DNA of 64,000 nucleotides, taken from contig CBDEWF010000002.1 of the NCBI GenBank assembly GCA_965243775.1, positions 62,001-126,000 on the forward strand, in the 5' to 3' direction. The translations under genes and the position numbers were made by a program. This document shows, piece after piece, positions 8,585 to 17,651 of the stretch. This DNA is from Sansalvadorimonas sp965243775 (GTDB taxonomy: Bacteria; Pseudomonadota; Gammaproteobacteria; Pseudomonadales; Endozoicomonadaceae). The notes below the pieces were generated by a model, which was given only the letters and a program-made list of their open reading frames with translations, was not told where the DNA came from and made no database searches. Positions within the stretch are counted from its first letter, which is position 1. Each line of letters opens with the position of its first letter.

Positions 8585-9994
8585 ATGGCTGCAACGGTCA
8601 GATCATTTATCTTCATCGCTACCTTGTCTTCTGTCGCCTTGAGTCACTTTTCCCATTGTCATGAAATGCCCGGAATGGTGCCGTGGCAGGACAGTGCCCA
8701 AAAACGCCTGCAGTCCCCTCCCAACCCGGGAGCTGTCAACCTTCTTGATCTTCCTGAGTGGATGCCGTCCTACCTTTATCGCAACCTGGATTTACCCAGT
8801 TCTCCTATAAGGGCCAACATCCTGCATGGCATAGCTGACAAACTCAGAGCTACGGGCCTGGCTGTTGTTGCCCTTGGGTCGGCTTCAGTCCTGAAGAACT
8901 TCCTCCTCCCGCAGGAAATGCCCCTGCCCGGTACATCCAGTCTATCCAGGCAGTCTCCATGGCATCTGTTACACCCGGCTCCCATAATCGGGAACCTGCT
9001 GTCAGCCCGAACCTTGTTACAGTTGATGACATCAGAAAGTGTTCTTGATCTGGCTCAGCGCGCCCTGATCTTGAGCACCTGTTCCCAGTGGATACAGCAT
9101 TATTTCAGCACTGGCTCCATGACTGCAGACCTCCCAGCCCACCTCTGGCAATGGCTGACTATTGCTGATGATCTGCGCTGGCATCTTTCCCCCAGTGCCA
9201 CAGGAGTGCAGCCAGTCATCTTCGAGAACGGCCAGCTTAACCAATTGTTCCAGATCTCCCTGGTCAGTCCACAGCTGCCCCGAAACCCTTTTATCAACCT
9301 GACGCCACTCGCCAACAAAGAGGGTTTTATTCCAGCTACATCCTATGAAAAGCTGTGGCAGGCTCTACATGACTACTGTCAGGCTGAAGGAATACAGCAC
9401 CTTCATCTTTACCCGGTCACTACCTTCGATATTCCCTACCTTTATATCAGGGTCTGGCGAAATGGAGTTTCTGGACGTATGGCACTGGCCGGATCTATCA
9501 GAAATGATGTCTCCTCTGGGCAGGGAAGGCCCCACTGGTGGACAGACAATATAAGAATGAAAAGCAAGCTGAAGGAAAAAAGCGGTGACCCTTTATCACC
9601 CGAAATTATTGCCCAACTGCCCGGTTTCATTTCGACCAGCCTGTCTAACAATGATCTCAGCAACCATGATCTCACCAACTATGACCTGAGCCCCCATAAT
9701 CTGAAGCTTCAGCTTTTTTACCCTTCCGACACTTCATCCTGTGATAACTTTGCGGCAATAACTTTACGAGGAGGCGGGCTTCTCTTTCTTGACTGGCAAT
9801 CTGAACGGACAAAATCACAACTACCAAAAATAACTTTGATCACAGCTTCTGTCCCGACAAGCCCGGTACCTGTCAATCAGCTGCAGGCGATCCAAAACCT
9901 ACAGCCTTCCCCTGAGTATCCCGAAGTCAGCCTGCTCTCGAAAGCGGGTTATGACCTGTTGTGGCTCTATCTGGCGACCCGTTTCAGTCAGTAA
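8585..9994 (+). CDS. unknown exported protein with short DLS/DLT repeats
   Basis: I do not recognise this 469-residue protein. It begins with a likely signal peptide (SFIFIATLSSVALSHF) and has a second hydrophobic stretch around residue 95 (GLAVVALGSASVLKNFLL). Around residues 350-375 there is a run of near-repeats of five residues, NNDLS-NHDLT-NYDLS-PHNLK, which resembles a pentapeptide-repeat coil but is too short to assign. The rest is rich in Leu, Pro and Trp without cysteine patterns. It stands alone between the uspE terminator and the acnB leader on the same strand. Cell-envelope or periplasmic location is inferred from the signal peptide. Confidence 0.6.
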   Translation: MAATVRSFIFIATLSSVALSHFSHCHEMPGMVPWQDSAQKRLQSPPNPGAVNLLDLPEWMPSYLYRNLDLPSSPIRANILHGIADKLRATGLAVVALGSASVLKNFLLPQEMPLPGTSSLSRQSPWHLLHPAPIIGNLLSARTLLQLMTSESVLDLAQRALILSTCSQWIQHYFSTGSMTADLPAHLWQWLTIADDLRWHLSPSATGVQPVIFENGQLNQLFQISLVSPQLPRNPFINLTPLANKEGFIPATSYEKLWQALHDYCQAEGIQHLHLYPVTTFDIPYLYIRVWRNGVSGRMALAGSIRNDVSSGQGRPHWWTDNIRMKSKLKEKSGDPLSPEIIAQLPGFISTSLSNNDLSNHDLTNYDLSPHNLKLQLFYPSDTSSCDNFAAITLRGGGLLFLDWQSERTKSQLPKITLITASVPTSPVPVNQLQAIQNLQPSPEYPEVSLLSKAGYDLLWLYLATRFSQ

Positions 9995-10173
9995 CAAGAC
10001 AGATATTCACGGAATCCATACCCAACATTTCGGCATTTACTTAACTTGTGACATTCCCTTCGGTTATACTCACGCCGCCGACAACAAAACGAATTCAGTA
10101 ACGCGGCCCTGTCACGGACTGGATTGCCTGACAGCTACGTCAATGCCACAAGCAGGGAACCGTAGTTGTCACC

Positions 10174-10229
10174 GCTGCTCTCCTGTTCTCAGCCATGAGC
10201 AGAGCCATGGCTGAGAACAGGAGAGCAGC
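10174..10229. repeat. perfect 24-bp inverted repeat in the acnB leader
   Basis: The left arm 10174-10197 (beginning GCTGCTCTCCTG) and the right arm 10206-10229 are exact reverse complements, separated by the 8-base loop AGCAGAGC. It ends about 60 bases before the acnB GTG start, so it would lie in the leader transcript or promoter region. There is no T-run after it, which argues against a simple terminator. A cruciform, an operator or an mRNA-stabilising stem are possible. Confidence 0.85.
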
Positions 10230-10290
10230 AACCCTCCCCTTTCAGGACAGGCAGTCCCGTCCCGCAGGTCACTCGATGAGGGTCTTTATA

Positions 10291-12885
10291 GTGCTAGATG
10301 CATATCGCAAACACGTCACAGAACGTGCAGCTGAAGGTGTACCGCCTAAACCGTTGAATGCCGAACAGGTCACAGGCCTGGTTGAACTGTTAAAAAACCC
10401 TCCCGCGGGTGAAGAAGATTATCTGCTAAATCTGCTGGAAAACCGTATTCCCCCTGGCGTTGATGAAGCGGCTTATGTAAAAGCCGGATTCCTGTCTGCC
10501 ATTGTATCGGGCGAAGCCGCTTCACCACTGGTAGACAAAGAGAAAGCTGTACAACTGCTGGGCAATATGCATGGTGGTTACAACATTACCACTCTGGTTG
10601 AGCTGCTGGATGACAAGCAGCTGGGAGAACTGGCCTCCGCCGAACTGAAAGACACTCTGCTTATGTTTGATGCCTTTCATGATGTGGAGGAGAAAGCCCG
10701 GGCAGGTAACAGCCATGCACAATCCGTTTTGAAATCCTGGGCCGATGCCGAATGGTTCACCAAACGTCCCAGGGTTGCCGACAGCATCAGAATGACGGTA
10801 TTCAAGGTCACCGGCGAAACCAATACCGATGATCTGTCCCCCGCTCCCGATGCCTGGTCACGCCCTGATATTCCCCTCCATGCCCGTGCAGCCTATAAAA
10901 TGACCCGTGACGGCCTGACACCAGAGGAACATGGTGTCACCGGCCCGATGCACCAGGTCGAAGAGATCAAGGCCAAAGGACTGCCGGTCGCTTTCGTGGG
11001 TGATGTTGTGGGTACCGGTTCTTCCCGCAAGTCCGCCACCAACTCGGTATTGTGGTTCTTCGGTGAAGATATTCCCGGCGTTCCCAATAAGCGTGCGGGG
11101 GGTGTCTGTATTGGCGGTAAGGTAGCTCCGATCTTCTTTAACACCATGGAAGATGCTGGGGCCCTGGTATTTGAAGCTCCAGTCGACAAAATGAATATGG
11201 GGGATGTCATTGAGATTCGCCCCTATGAAGGTAAGGTATTGGATGAGTCAGGTGACGTTATCTCCAGCTTCTCTTACAAAATCCGATGTTATCCTCGATG
11301 AGGTTCAGGCCGGTGGCCGTATCAACCTGATTATCGGTCGCGGCCTGACAGATAAGGCAAGGGAATCACTGGGGCTTGAGCCTTCTGACGTTTTCCGCCG
11401 CCCGGCAGCTCCGGTTGATTCTGGCAAGGGTTATACCCTGGCCCAGAAGATGGTTGGCAAGGCCTGTAGTGTGGAAGGTGTTCGGGCTGGTCAGTACTGT
11501 GAGCCAAAGATGACCACTGTCGGCTCACAGGATACCACCGGCCCCATGACCCGCGATGAGTTGAAAGACCTGGCCTGCCTCGGTTTTTCATCAGATCTGG
11601 TGATGCAGTCTTTTTGTCACACAGCGGCCTATCCAAAGCCGGTCGATGTAGAGATGCAGCACACCCTGCCCGACTTTATCATGAACCGTGGCGGCGTTGC
11701 CCTGCGCCCAGGGGATGGCATTATTCACAGCTGGCTGAACCGTATGCTACTGCCCGATACAGTCGGAACCGGTGGTGACTCCCACACCCGTTTCCCTATG
11801 GGCATCTCGTTCCCGGCCGGTTCCGGTCTGGTGGCCTTTGCTGCGGCAACAGGTGTTATGCCTCTGGATATGCCAGAGTCTGTGCTTGTTCGCTTTAAAG
11901 GTGAAATGCAGCCGGGCATTACTCTCCGTGATCTGGTTCACGCTATTCCGCTGTATGCCATCAAAAAAGGTCTTTTGACCGTCGAGAAAGCAGGCAAAAA
12001 GAACGCCTTCTCCCGGCCGGGTTCTGGAGATTGAAGGCCTGGAAAGCCTGACCGTCGAACAGGCCTTTGAACTCTCGGATGCTTCCGCCGAACGCTCCGC
12101 TGCCGGTTGCACTATCACGCTCTCGGAAGAGTCTGTCACCGAGTACCTGCAGTCCAACATCACTATGCTGCGCTGGATGATCAGTGAAGGCTATGGTGAT
12201 CCAAGGACCCTGGAGCGGCCGGGCCCAGAAGATGGAAGAGTGGCTGGCAAATCCGGTTCTGATGCGGGCCGATGCCGATGCTGAATACGCAGAAGTGATC
12301 GAGATTGATCTGGCGGAAATCAAAGAGCCTATTCTCTGTGCCCCCAATGATCCCGATGATGCCCGTACACTGTCTGATGTTGCCGGTGATAAGGTGGACG
12401 AAGTGTTCCTCGGCTCCTGCATGACCAATATCGGTCACTTCCGGGCTGCCGGCAAACTGCTGGAACAGAACAAGGAACCCCTGCAGACCCGTTTCTGGAT
12501 GAGTCCCCCCACCAAGATGGACAAGGATCAGCTAATGGAGGAAGGCTATTACAATATCTATGGTAAGGCTGGTGTCCGTACCGAGATTCCCGGCTGTTCA
12601 CTCTGCATGGGTAACCAGGCACGGGTCAATGCAGGTGCTACCGTATTGTCTACCTCAACCCGCAACTTCCCTAACCGGCTGGGAGATGGTGCCAATGTCT
12701 ATCTCTGTTCTGCCGAGCTGGCTGCTGTTGGCGCGATTATGGGCAAGATTCCAACTGCGGAAGAGTACATGCACTATGCGAAGGATCTCGACAGTATGTC
12801 TTCCGATATCTATCGCTATATGAGCTTTGACAAGGTGGAAAGTTATCAGAAAGCGGCGGATGCCATTATTGCCAAAGCCAGCTGA
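10291..12885 (+). pseudogene. acnB: aconitate hydratase B (2-methylcitrate dehydratase type), three frame breaks
   Basis: AcnB interconverts citrate and isocitrate in the TCA cycle. Translation across three frame changes gives the whole ~865-residue enzyme. The conserved N-terminus VLDAYRKHVTERAAEGVPP begins at a GTG with a GAGGG site 5' of it; the longer upstream frame passes through the hairpin and is unlikely. Motifs present include GTGSSRKSATNSVLWF, TGGDSHTRFPMG and the [4Fe-4S] cysteines in FLGSCMTNIGHF and PGCSLCMGNQ. Breaks lie at about 11283 (one base missing), 12016 (extra C in a CCC run) and 12218 (extra C in GCGGCCGGGCCC). Every residue block around the breaks is conserved, so the damage is very recent or reflects sequencing error in GC homopolymers. 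Confidence 0.9.
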
Positions 12886-12938
12886 TAATTTCATCTTAAG
12901 CAGCATTCACTTAAAACAGCATTTTACTTAAAACAAGA

Positions 12939-12966
12939 AAGGCCTGATGACTAATCATCAGGCCTT
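12939..12966 (+). terminator. Rho-independent terminator after acnB
   Basis: A perfect 12-bp stem, AAGGCCTGATGA and its complement TCATCAGGCCTT, with loop CTAA, begins about 55 bases after the acnB stop. It is flanked by A-rich sequence upstream and AATTA downstream. An IS1 element begins 10 bases later. Confidence 0.75.
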
Positions 12967-13159
12967 AATTAGATGGGTAGTGGGTCAGATGTGTGTTTGG
13001 GCATAAATATCCACTCCGAATTCTACTTTATTGATCAATAACCCAATGACAGTATCGTGCATTGTCTCAAGCTTGGAAAAGCAGATAGTTTTTCGGGCCA
13101 GACGTTTTATTCAGGTTCTGAAATTCAGGTTTTTACGCTCAATTTTTTGGGTATTTCTT

Positions 13160-14339
13160 CTCTGTACACGACAATTCCTCACGAGCCCAGTACCAGCCTG
13201 GGTTCGAAGAGTAACGCTATAAACTGAAGCGCATCACTGAACCATTGGTCAACGTGGCCGAGTGTGCGCTGAAGCCTGTCCAGTCCGGCTCTGAAGAGGC
13301 TCTTGGCCTTCCTGCCGTGTTTCTTGGTGCGAATAGGTTTCTCCTCATTCACCCACTCGCCGGTCTTGTAACACCAGACAAAAGCGATAGCCAGAATGCC
13401 CAGTAGCTTTGAGGCTCTCTCCAACTTGGTGAGGTGTGTTTTCTCCATGTTAAACCCGCGTCCTTTCAGAGACTGGAACATGGTTTCTATCTGCCACCTT
13501 TCCAGGTAGTCCTGAACAGCACGTTCAGGGTCAGCCTGACAAATGAGAGCCATAAGACCTTTCTCAGACCGGGCAGCAGCAAGATAAACTGTATACCCCC
13601 ACACCTTACGAGGCTTGCGTATCACCATGTGTTCACCAGCCTTTATGGTGAAGATGCGCCGAACAGGCAGCAGGCGGTTTTGATGCTTGTTGGGTATCTG
13701 GGTATTCACTGGAATCCGAAGGCAGAACGGCCAGTTATATTCGACCAGGTAACCCAGCCATTTCTTTCCTTTGAACTCCCTGTCTGCCATAAGGCGCTCT
13801 ACTTTCTGGTCAGGGAAGATGTCCAGAAACAAGTTCAGTAGATCAATGCGCTCCTGAGTATTCGAGTTGCCCTTCTTGTCGAGCATGACCCACAACAGGG
13901 GTATAGCCATACCTTTGTAGTTAATGGCCAGATAAAGAATGTTGAACTTGGATCGTCCCAGCATCCATGTTGTTCGATCCATGCTGAGCTTCCAAGGCCC
14001 TTCGGGGCCAAACAAACACGCTATAAGTTTGGCGAGAGTGACTGTATCGAGGGAGACCTTCTGGAAAAAATTCTGTATACGGCGATAGCAGGACTCTGTT
14101 TGAGCAAAACCCGGGAAGTTTGCGGCAAGGCGGGTAAGATTCACTGTTCGCAACTGAATAATGCTGATGACCAAGATGGAAATAAGCTCAAGCCGCGGCT
14201 TGCTTAGAGCGAGATATGGCTTAATCTGCTGGGAGAGTGAGCTGGCAATGTCCATGGCTGCTTCCGATGGCTCTTTTTTCACAGCCTTTCATAGCAGCTT
14301 TGCTACGTTGCCAGCTCACTTTTTTTGTCGTGTACAGAG
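13160..14339 (-). mobile_element. IS4-family insertion sequence, copy 2
   Basis: An 1180-bp element with the same 15-bp inverted ends as copy 1 (CTCTGTACACGACAA at 13160-13174, complement at 14325-14339). It is flanked by a perfect 9-bp direct repeat GTATTTCTT, the target duplication made when it inserted into IS1. The duplicated bases match the uninterrupted sequence in IS1 copy 2 (GGGTATTTCTTTTGCC), which confirms the insertion point. Confidence 0.95.
13179..14282 (-). CDS. IS4-family transposase
   Basis: DDE transposase of 367 residues, nearly identical to copy 1, with the same YLERWQIETMFQSLKG signature. The likely translation start is the MDIASSLSQQIKPYLALSK methionine at about 14264; the longer frame begins MKKEPSEAAMDI. 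The C-terminus runs 11 residues further than copy 1 (LLFEPRLVLGS) because the TGA there is a TTA here. Substitutions between the copies are few (for example D/G and H/Y in the KAxEHMVIRKPRKVWGxTV segment). Confidence 0.92.
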   Translation of the reverse strand: MKKEPSEAAMDIASSLSQQIKPYLALSKPRLELISILVISIIQLRTVNLTRLAANFPGFAQTESCYRRIQNFFQKVSLDTVTLAKLIACLFGPEGPWKLSMDRTTWMLGRSKFNILYLAINYKGMAIPLLWVMLDKKGNSNTQERIDLLNLFLDIFPDQKVERLMADREFKGKKWLGYLVEYNWPFCLRIPVNTQIPNKHQNRLLPVRRIFTIKAGEHMVIRKPRKVWGYTVYLAAARSEKGLMALICQADPERAVQDYLERWQIETMFQSLKGRGFNMEKTHLTKLERASKLLGILAIAFVWCYKTGEWVNEEKPIRTKKHGRKAKSLFRAGLDRLQRTLGHVDQWFSDALQFIALLFEPRLVLGS

Positions 14340-14814
14340 GTATTTCTTTTGCCAATTTCATGCTTATCTTCATCCAGATGTATCTCATAGGCACCCCAGT
14401 CATCTGTATATATTGTCTGCACTCAGTCCCAAGGCACGGATATTGGGGTTGACCTGCACGAGGTGACTTTCTTTGCGTCGTATAATATTGATAGTTGTCG
14501 TTTTACTGATCTGGAGAACCCGGCTGGTATCCCGAATGCCACTACCGTTAATAGCCATATCGACAACCTGCTTATGAACGCCAGGAGCACACGCTTTGTA
14601 CCGATACTCCAGCATAAAGCTTTTGGTGATGCAGTCTGGATTTTGGCAGAGATAACGTTGCACGCCACGGCGGCTGAAGCCGCATTTTCCAATGTTTGTA
14701 CTGCTGCAGCTCGCGCAGCTGACTCCTGTGAGACATACCATACTTTACATAATTGGTATGCGTATTCAATTTGCTATCCGTGTTGTCCCTTAAACACACA
14801 TCTGACCCACTACC

Positions 14815-14928
14815 CCCTATGCTTACCTGAAAGAGGTTTTTACCCAATTGCCTTCCGTGAAATCTGTTGAAGATATTGAGCAGTTGCTTCCCTGGAATGT
14901 TCAGAGCATAGAAATCAACCGGGTTTAA
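14815..14928 (+). pseudogene. IS66-family transposase C-terminal remnant, copy A
   Basis: Directly after the IS1 end, an open frame encodes PYAYLKEVFTQLPSV followed by KSVEDIEQLLPWNVQSIEIN and a TAA at 14926-14928. This matches the C-terminal tail of IS66-type TnpC transposases, which characteristically end with a '...LP..(T/S)VED.E.LLPWN' pattern. Everything upstream has been replaced by IS1, so this is a scar. A duplicate lies at 17498-17594. Confidence 0.65.
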
Positions 14929-16644
14929 AATGGCCCCTGACTGTTCTGCTAACCTTTAAGGCCGGTTTGGTTCAGGGAAGCTGACTTGTTTTCTGGATTG
15001 TTAAAGCCAACATACTTTTGCCTTGTCCTGGTCATTGCCACAGTTCAACCTGCCAGTTCAGGTACAAACAAGCAGGAGAGCTGCACTCTCGTTTTACCCG
15101 CAGGCGAAGGGGAGACAGAGATTCTCTCAACAGGAGCCATACGCACTCACGCCCCAGCGGTCCACCCACTGGATGATACTTACTGTGTGCCTGTTTCAGG
15201 TGAAGGTTTCGAATGTCGGGGCATTGAAAGTGCATCCCGAATAAGGGTGCCACACCTGGATGATGACACCCTCAAATTGAGTGCTCCAGGATCAGCTTGC
15301 ACAGCAACGTCCCGTTCAGGCACCCCGCCACCTGAAACAGATGAGGTGATCATTGAAAAAGAATCATGGGATCCACTTATGGTATCTCTCAATCCTGAGC
15401 TACTGGCCTGGGAAATTCATTGCCAGAGGGTGGTTAAAAAAGAACCCTCTGTTACCTCTTCCTTTGAAAGTTATCCAGGTTACGACAGTCCTCTCACTCT
15501 GGAAATGGAAATAGTGACGCAAAGTGAACAAGCTGCAGTATTCAGGAAGAAGCGCAACACCACCTGTGGCTGCGGCCTGTCCTTTGATTCGGTGAGCCTT
15601 CTTGAATCCCACCGCCAGGGCAGCTCGGATGCGCGCTGCAAGGGCAAGCGCAACACCACCTGTGGCTGCAGCCTGTCCTTTGATTCGGTGAACCTTCTTA
15701 ACTCCCACCGCCAGGGCAGCACGGATGCGCGCTGCAAGGGCAAGCGCAACACCACCTGCGGCTGCGGCCTGTCCTTTGATTCGGTGAGCCTTCTTAACTC
15801 CCACCGCCGGGGCAGCACGGATGTGCGCTGCAAGGGCAAGCGCAACACCACCTGTGGCTGCGGCCTGTCCTTTGATTCGGTGAGCCTTCTTGAATCCCAC
15901 CGCCAGGGCAGCACGGATGCGCGCTGCAAGGGCAAGCGCAACACCACCTGTGGTTGCGGCCTGTCCTTTGATTCGGCCAGCCTTCTTACCTCTCACCGCC
16001 AGGGCAGCACGGATGCGCGTTGCAAGGGCAAGCGCAACACCACCTGTGGCTGCGGCCTGTCCTTTGATTCGGTGAACCTTCTTACCTCCCACCGCCAGGT
16101 CAGCACGGATGCGCGCTGCAAGGGCAAGCAGAACACCACCTGTGGCTGCGGCCTGTCCTTTGATTCGGTGAACCTTCTTACCTCCCACCGCCAGGGCAGC
16201 ACGGATGCGCGTTGCAAGGGCAAGCGCAACACCACCTGTGGCTGCGGCCTGTCCTTTGATTCGGCCAGCCTTCTTAACTCCCACCGCCAGGGCAGCACGG
16301 ATGCGCGCTGCACGGGCAAGCGCAACACCACCTGTGGCTGCGGCCTGTCCTTTGATTCGGCGAGCCTTCTTAACTCCCACCGCCAGGGCAGCACGGATGC
16401 GCGTTGCAAGGGCAAGCGCAACACCACCTGTGGCTGCGGCCTGTCCTTTGATTCGGCCAGCCTTCTTGAATCCCACCGCCGGGGCAGCACGGATGCGCGT
16501 TGCAAGGGCAAGCGCAACACCACCTGTGGCTGCGGCCTGTCCTTTGATTCGGCGAGGCTTCTTGAATCCCACCGCCGGGGCAGCACGGATGCGCGCTGCA
16601 AGGGCAAGCGCAACAAAAGAGGGGGGGGGGGACATAAAAGACTG
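14832..16644. repeat. duplicated segment, unit A
   Basis: This segment (IS66 tail, 57-bp spacer, zinc-finger gene A) is repeated at 17498-19213. The distance from the left boundary to the gene start is 154 bases in both units and the leader sequences are almost identical. Unit A is longer by one 96-bp repeat and two Gs. IS1 copy 2 sits exactly between the units. Confidence 0.9.
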
Positions 16645-16710
16645 GGTAGTGGGTCAGATGTGTGTTTGGGCATAAATATCCACTCCGAATTCTACTTTAT
16701 TGATCAATAA
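14986..16710 (+). CDS. secreted zinc-finger-like tandem-repeat protein A
   Basis: A 574-residue protein not assignable to a named family. Residues 1-25 look like a Sec signal peptide (YFCLVLVIATVQPASS). Residues about 26-188 are an acidic, Cys-poor unique region. From residue 189 there are 11 tandem 32-residue repeats with pattern C-x-C-x12-H-x8-C (TTCGCGLSFDSVSLLESHRQ...DARC). The CG-x-x-F-x5-L-x2-H spacing is exactly that of a eukaryotic C2H2 zinc finger, though the first pair is CxC and the last ligand is Cys. The tail is basic (KRNKRGGG). The start is TTG with AGGGA upstream. An 11-G tract (16621-16631) shifts the frame so that the last 26 residues are read out of IS1. Zinc binding, secretion and host targeting are inferred. 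Confidence 0.75.
   Translation: MFSGLLKPTYFCLVLVIATVQPASSGTNKQESCTLVLPAGEGETEILSTGAIRTHAPAVHPLDDTYCVPVSGEGFECRGIESASRIRVPHLDDDTLKLSAPGSACTATSRSGTPPPETDEVIIEKESWDPLMVSLNPELLAWEIHCQRVVKKEPSVTSSFESYPGYDSPLTLEMEIVTQSEQAAVFRKKRNTTCGCGLSFDSVSLLESHRQGSSDARCKGKRNTTCGCSLSFDSVNLLNSHRQGSTDARCKGKRNTTCGCGLSFDSVSLLNSHRRGSTDVRCKGKRNTTCGCGLSFDSVSLLESHRQGSTDARCKGKRNTTCGCGLSFDSASLLTSHRQGSTDARCKGKRNTTCGCGLSFDSVNLLTSHRQVSTDARCKGKQNTTCGCGLSFDSVNLLTSHRQGSTDARCKGKRNTTCGCGLSFDSASLLNSHRQGSTDARCTGKRNTTCGCGLSFDSASLLNSHRQGSTDARCKGKRNTTCGCGLSFDSASLLESHRRGSTDARCKGKRNTTCGCGLSFDSARLLESHRRGSTDARCKGKRNKRGGGGHKRLGSGSDVCLGINIHSEFYFIDQ
15550..16605 (+). repeat. 11 tandem copies of a 96-bp coding repeat
   Basis: Eleven exact-length 96-bp units, each starting AAGCGCAACACCACC or a one-codon variant. 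Nucleotide identity between units is very high; differences cluster in a few codons. The perfect period and low divergence indicate recent expansion by slippage or unequal recombination. Confidence 0.97.
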
Positions 16711-17497
16711 CCCAATGACAGTATCGTGCATTGTCTCAAGCTTGGAAAAGCAGATAGTTTTTCGGGCCAAACGTTTTATCCAGGTTCTGAAATTCAGGTT
16801 TTTACGCTCAATTTTTTGGGTATTTCTTTTGCCAATTTCATGCTTATCTTCATCCAGATGTCTCTCATAGGCACCCCAGTCATCTGTATAAAAGCGTTGT
16901 ATACCAAAGGGCTCAAGAAGAGCTTTCAGCTTCTTAAACACCTTATCTCTTCTCTTGCCAAAAACGTAAGCAAGAACCGTGTTGGTCGCATGGTCTATTG
17001 CGTACCAAAGCCAGCGCTGGTTAGATTTTTTATCGACAAATGACCACTGCTCATCAAGCTCAGCGGCTTCACAGGCAGGCTCCAGTCGAACCTTGTTGTC
17101 TGCACTCAGTCCCAAGGCACGGATATTGGGGTTGACCTGCACGAGGTGACTTTCTTTGCGTCGTATAATATTGATAGTTGTCGTTTTACTGATCTGGAGA
17201 ACCCGGCTGGTATCCCGAATGCCACTACCGTTAATAGCCATATCGACAACCTGCTTATGAACGCCAGGAGCACACGCTTTGTACCGATACTCCAGCATAA
17301 AGCTTTTGGTGATGCAGTCTGGATTTTGGCAGAGATAACGTTGCACGCCACGGCGGCTGAAGCCGTATTTTCCAATGTTTGTACTGCTGCAGCTCGCGCA
17401 GCTGACTTCTGTGAGACATACCATACTTTACATAATTGGTATGCGTATTCAATTTGCTATCCGTGTTGTCCCTTAAACACACATCTGACCCACTACC
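16645..17497 (-). mobile_element. IS1-family element, copy 2, intact
   Basis: 853 bp with inverted terminal repeats of about 23 bp (GGTAGTGGGTCAGATGTG at the left, complement at the right). It contains one complete transposase frame. The flanks are the end of duplicated unit A (AAAAGACTG) and the start of unit B (AGAGGTTTTT); no target duplication is visible, which fits its position at a duplication junction. Confidence 0.93.
16654..17424 (-). CDS. IS1-family transposase (single-frame type)
   Basis: A 256-residue transposase in one frame, without the InsA/InsB frameshift of classical IS1. It has an N-terminal zinc-ribbon (CASCSSTNIGKYGFSRRGVQRYLCQNPDC), a helix-turn-helix region (SGIRDTSRVLQISKTTTINII) and a DDE domain with acidic residues in ELDEQWSFV and FYTDDWGAY and the IERKNLNFRTWIKRLARKT segment typical of IS1. 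It reads towards the zinc-finger gene A, whose extended C-terminus overlaps its 3' end on the opposite strand. Confidence 0.93.
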   Translation of the reverse strand: MVCLTEVSCASCSSTNIGKYGFSRRGVQRYLCQNPDCITKSFMLEYRYKACAPGVHKQVVDMAINGSGIRDTSRVLQISKTTTINIIRRKESHLVQVNPNIRALGLSADNKVRLEPACEAAELDEQWSFVDKKSNQRWLWYAIDHATNTVLAYVFGKRRDKVFKKLKALLEPFGIQRFYTDDWGAYERHLDEDKHEIGKRNTQKIERKNLNFRTWIKRLARKTICFSKLETMHDTVIGLLINKVEFGVDIYAQTHI

Positions 17498-17594
17498 AGA
17501 GGTTTTTACCCAGTTGCCTTCCGTGAAATCCGTTGAAGATATTGAGCAGTTGCTTCCCTGGAATGTTCAGAGCATAGAAATCAACCGGGTTTAA
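17498..17594 (+). pseudogene. IS66-family transposase C-terminal remnant, copy B
   Basis: Second copy of the short tail EVFTQLPSVKSVEDIEQLLP followed by WN and a few residues to TAA, immediately downstream of IS1 copy 2. It starts slightly later than copy A, at AGAGG, which marks the left boundary of the duplication. Confidence 0.6.
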
Positions 17595-17651
17595 AATGGC
17601 CCCTGACTGTTCTGCTAACCTTTAAGGCCGGTTTGGTTCAGGGAAGCTGAC

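Larger units (their letters stand above)
12985..14741 (-). pseudogene. IS1-family transposase, disrupted
   Basis: The N-terminal ~110 residues (MVCLTGVSCASCSSTNIGKC, zinc-ribbon and helix-turn-helix region) are coded at about 14412-14741. The C-terminal end (fragments ending VEFGVDIYAQTHI in the intact copy) is at 12985-13159. Between them lie the IS4 insertion and a deletion that removes the catalytic middle region. It cannot make active transposase, but could be mobilised in trans if both ends still function. Confidence 0.88.
12976..14814 (-). mobile_element. IS1-family element, copy 1, interrupted by IS4 and internally deleted
   Basis: The ends are inverted repeats GGTAGTGGGTCAGATGTG and its complement, identical to those of the intact copy at 16645-17497. 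An IS4 element is inserted at 13160-14339, flanked by the 9-bp direct repeat GTATTTCTT (13151-13159 and 14340-14348). Outside the IS4 the element is also about 200 bp shorter than the intact copy. The join follows CATCTGTATA near 14410, where the middle of the transposase gene is missing. Confidence 0.9.

Noticed and set aside
6145..14339. Composite transposon bounded by the two inverted IS4 copies
   Set aside because: The copies do flank uspE and acnB in opposite orientation, but copy 2 has its own target duplication inside IS1 and the genes between are core genes, so independent insertions are more likely.
15400..16673. Long antisense frames (up to 411 codons) opposite the zinc-finger repeat array A
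   Set aside because: A 96-bp repeat is a multiple of three, so any frame open in one unit stays open through the array. The sense frame has a start, ribosome-binding site, signal peptide and a meaningful motif; the antisense products are Arg/Ala-rich and have none of these.
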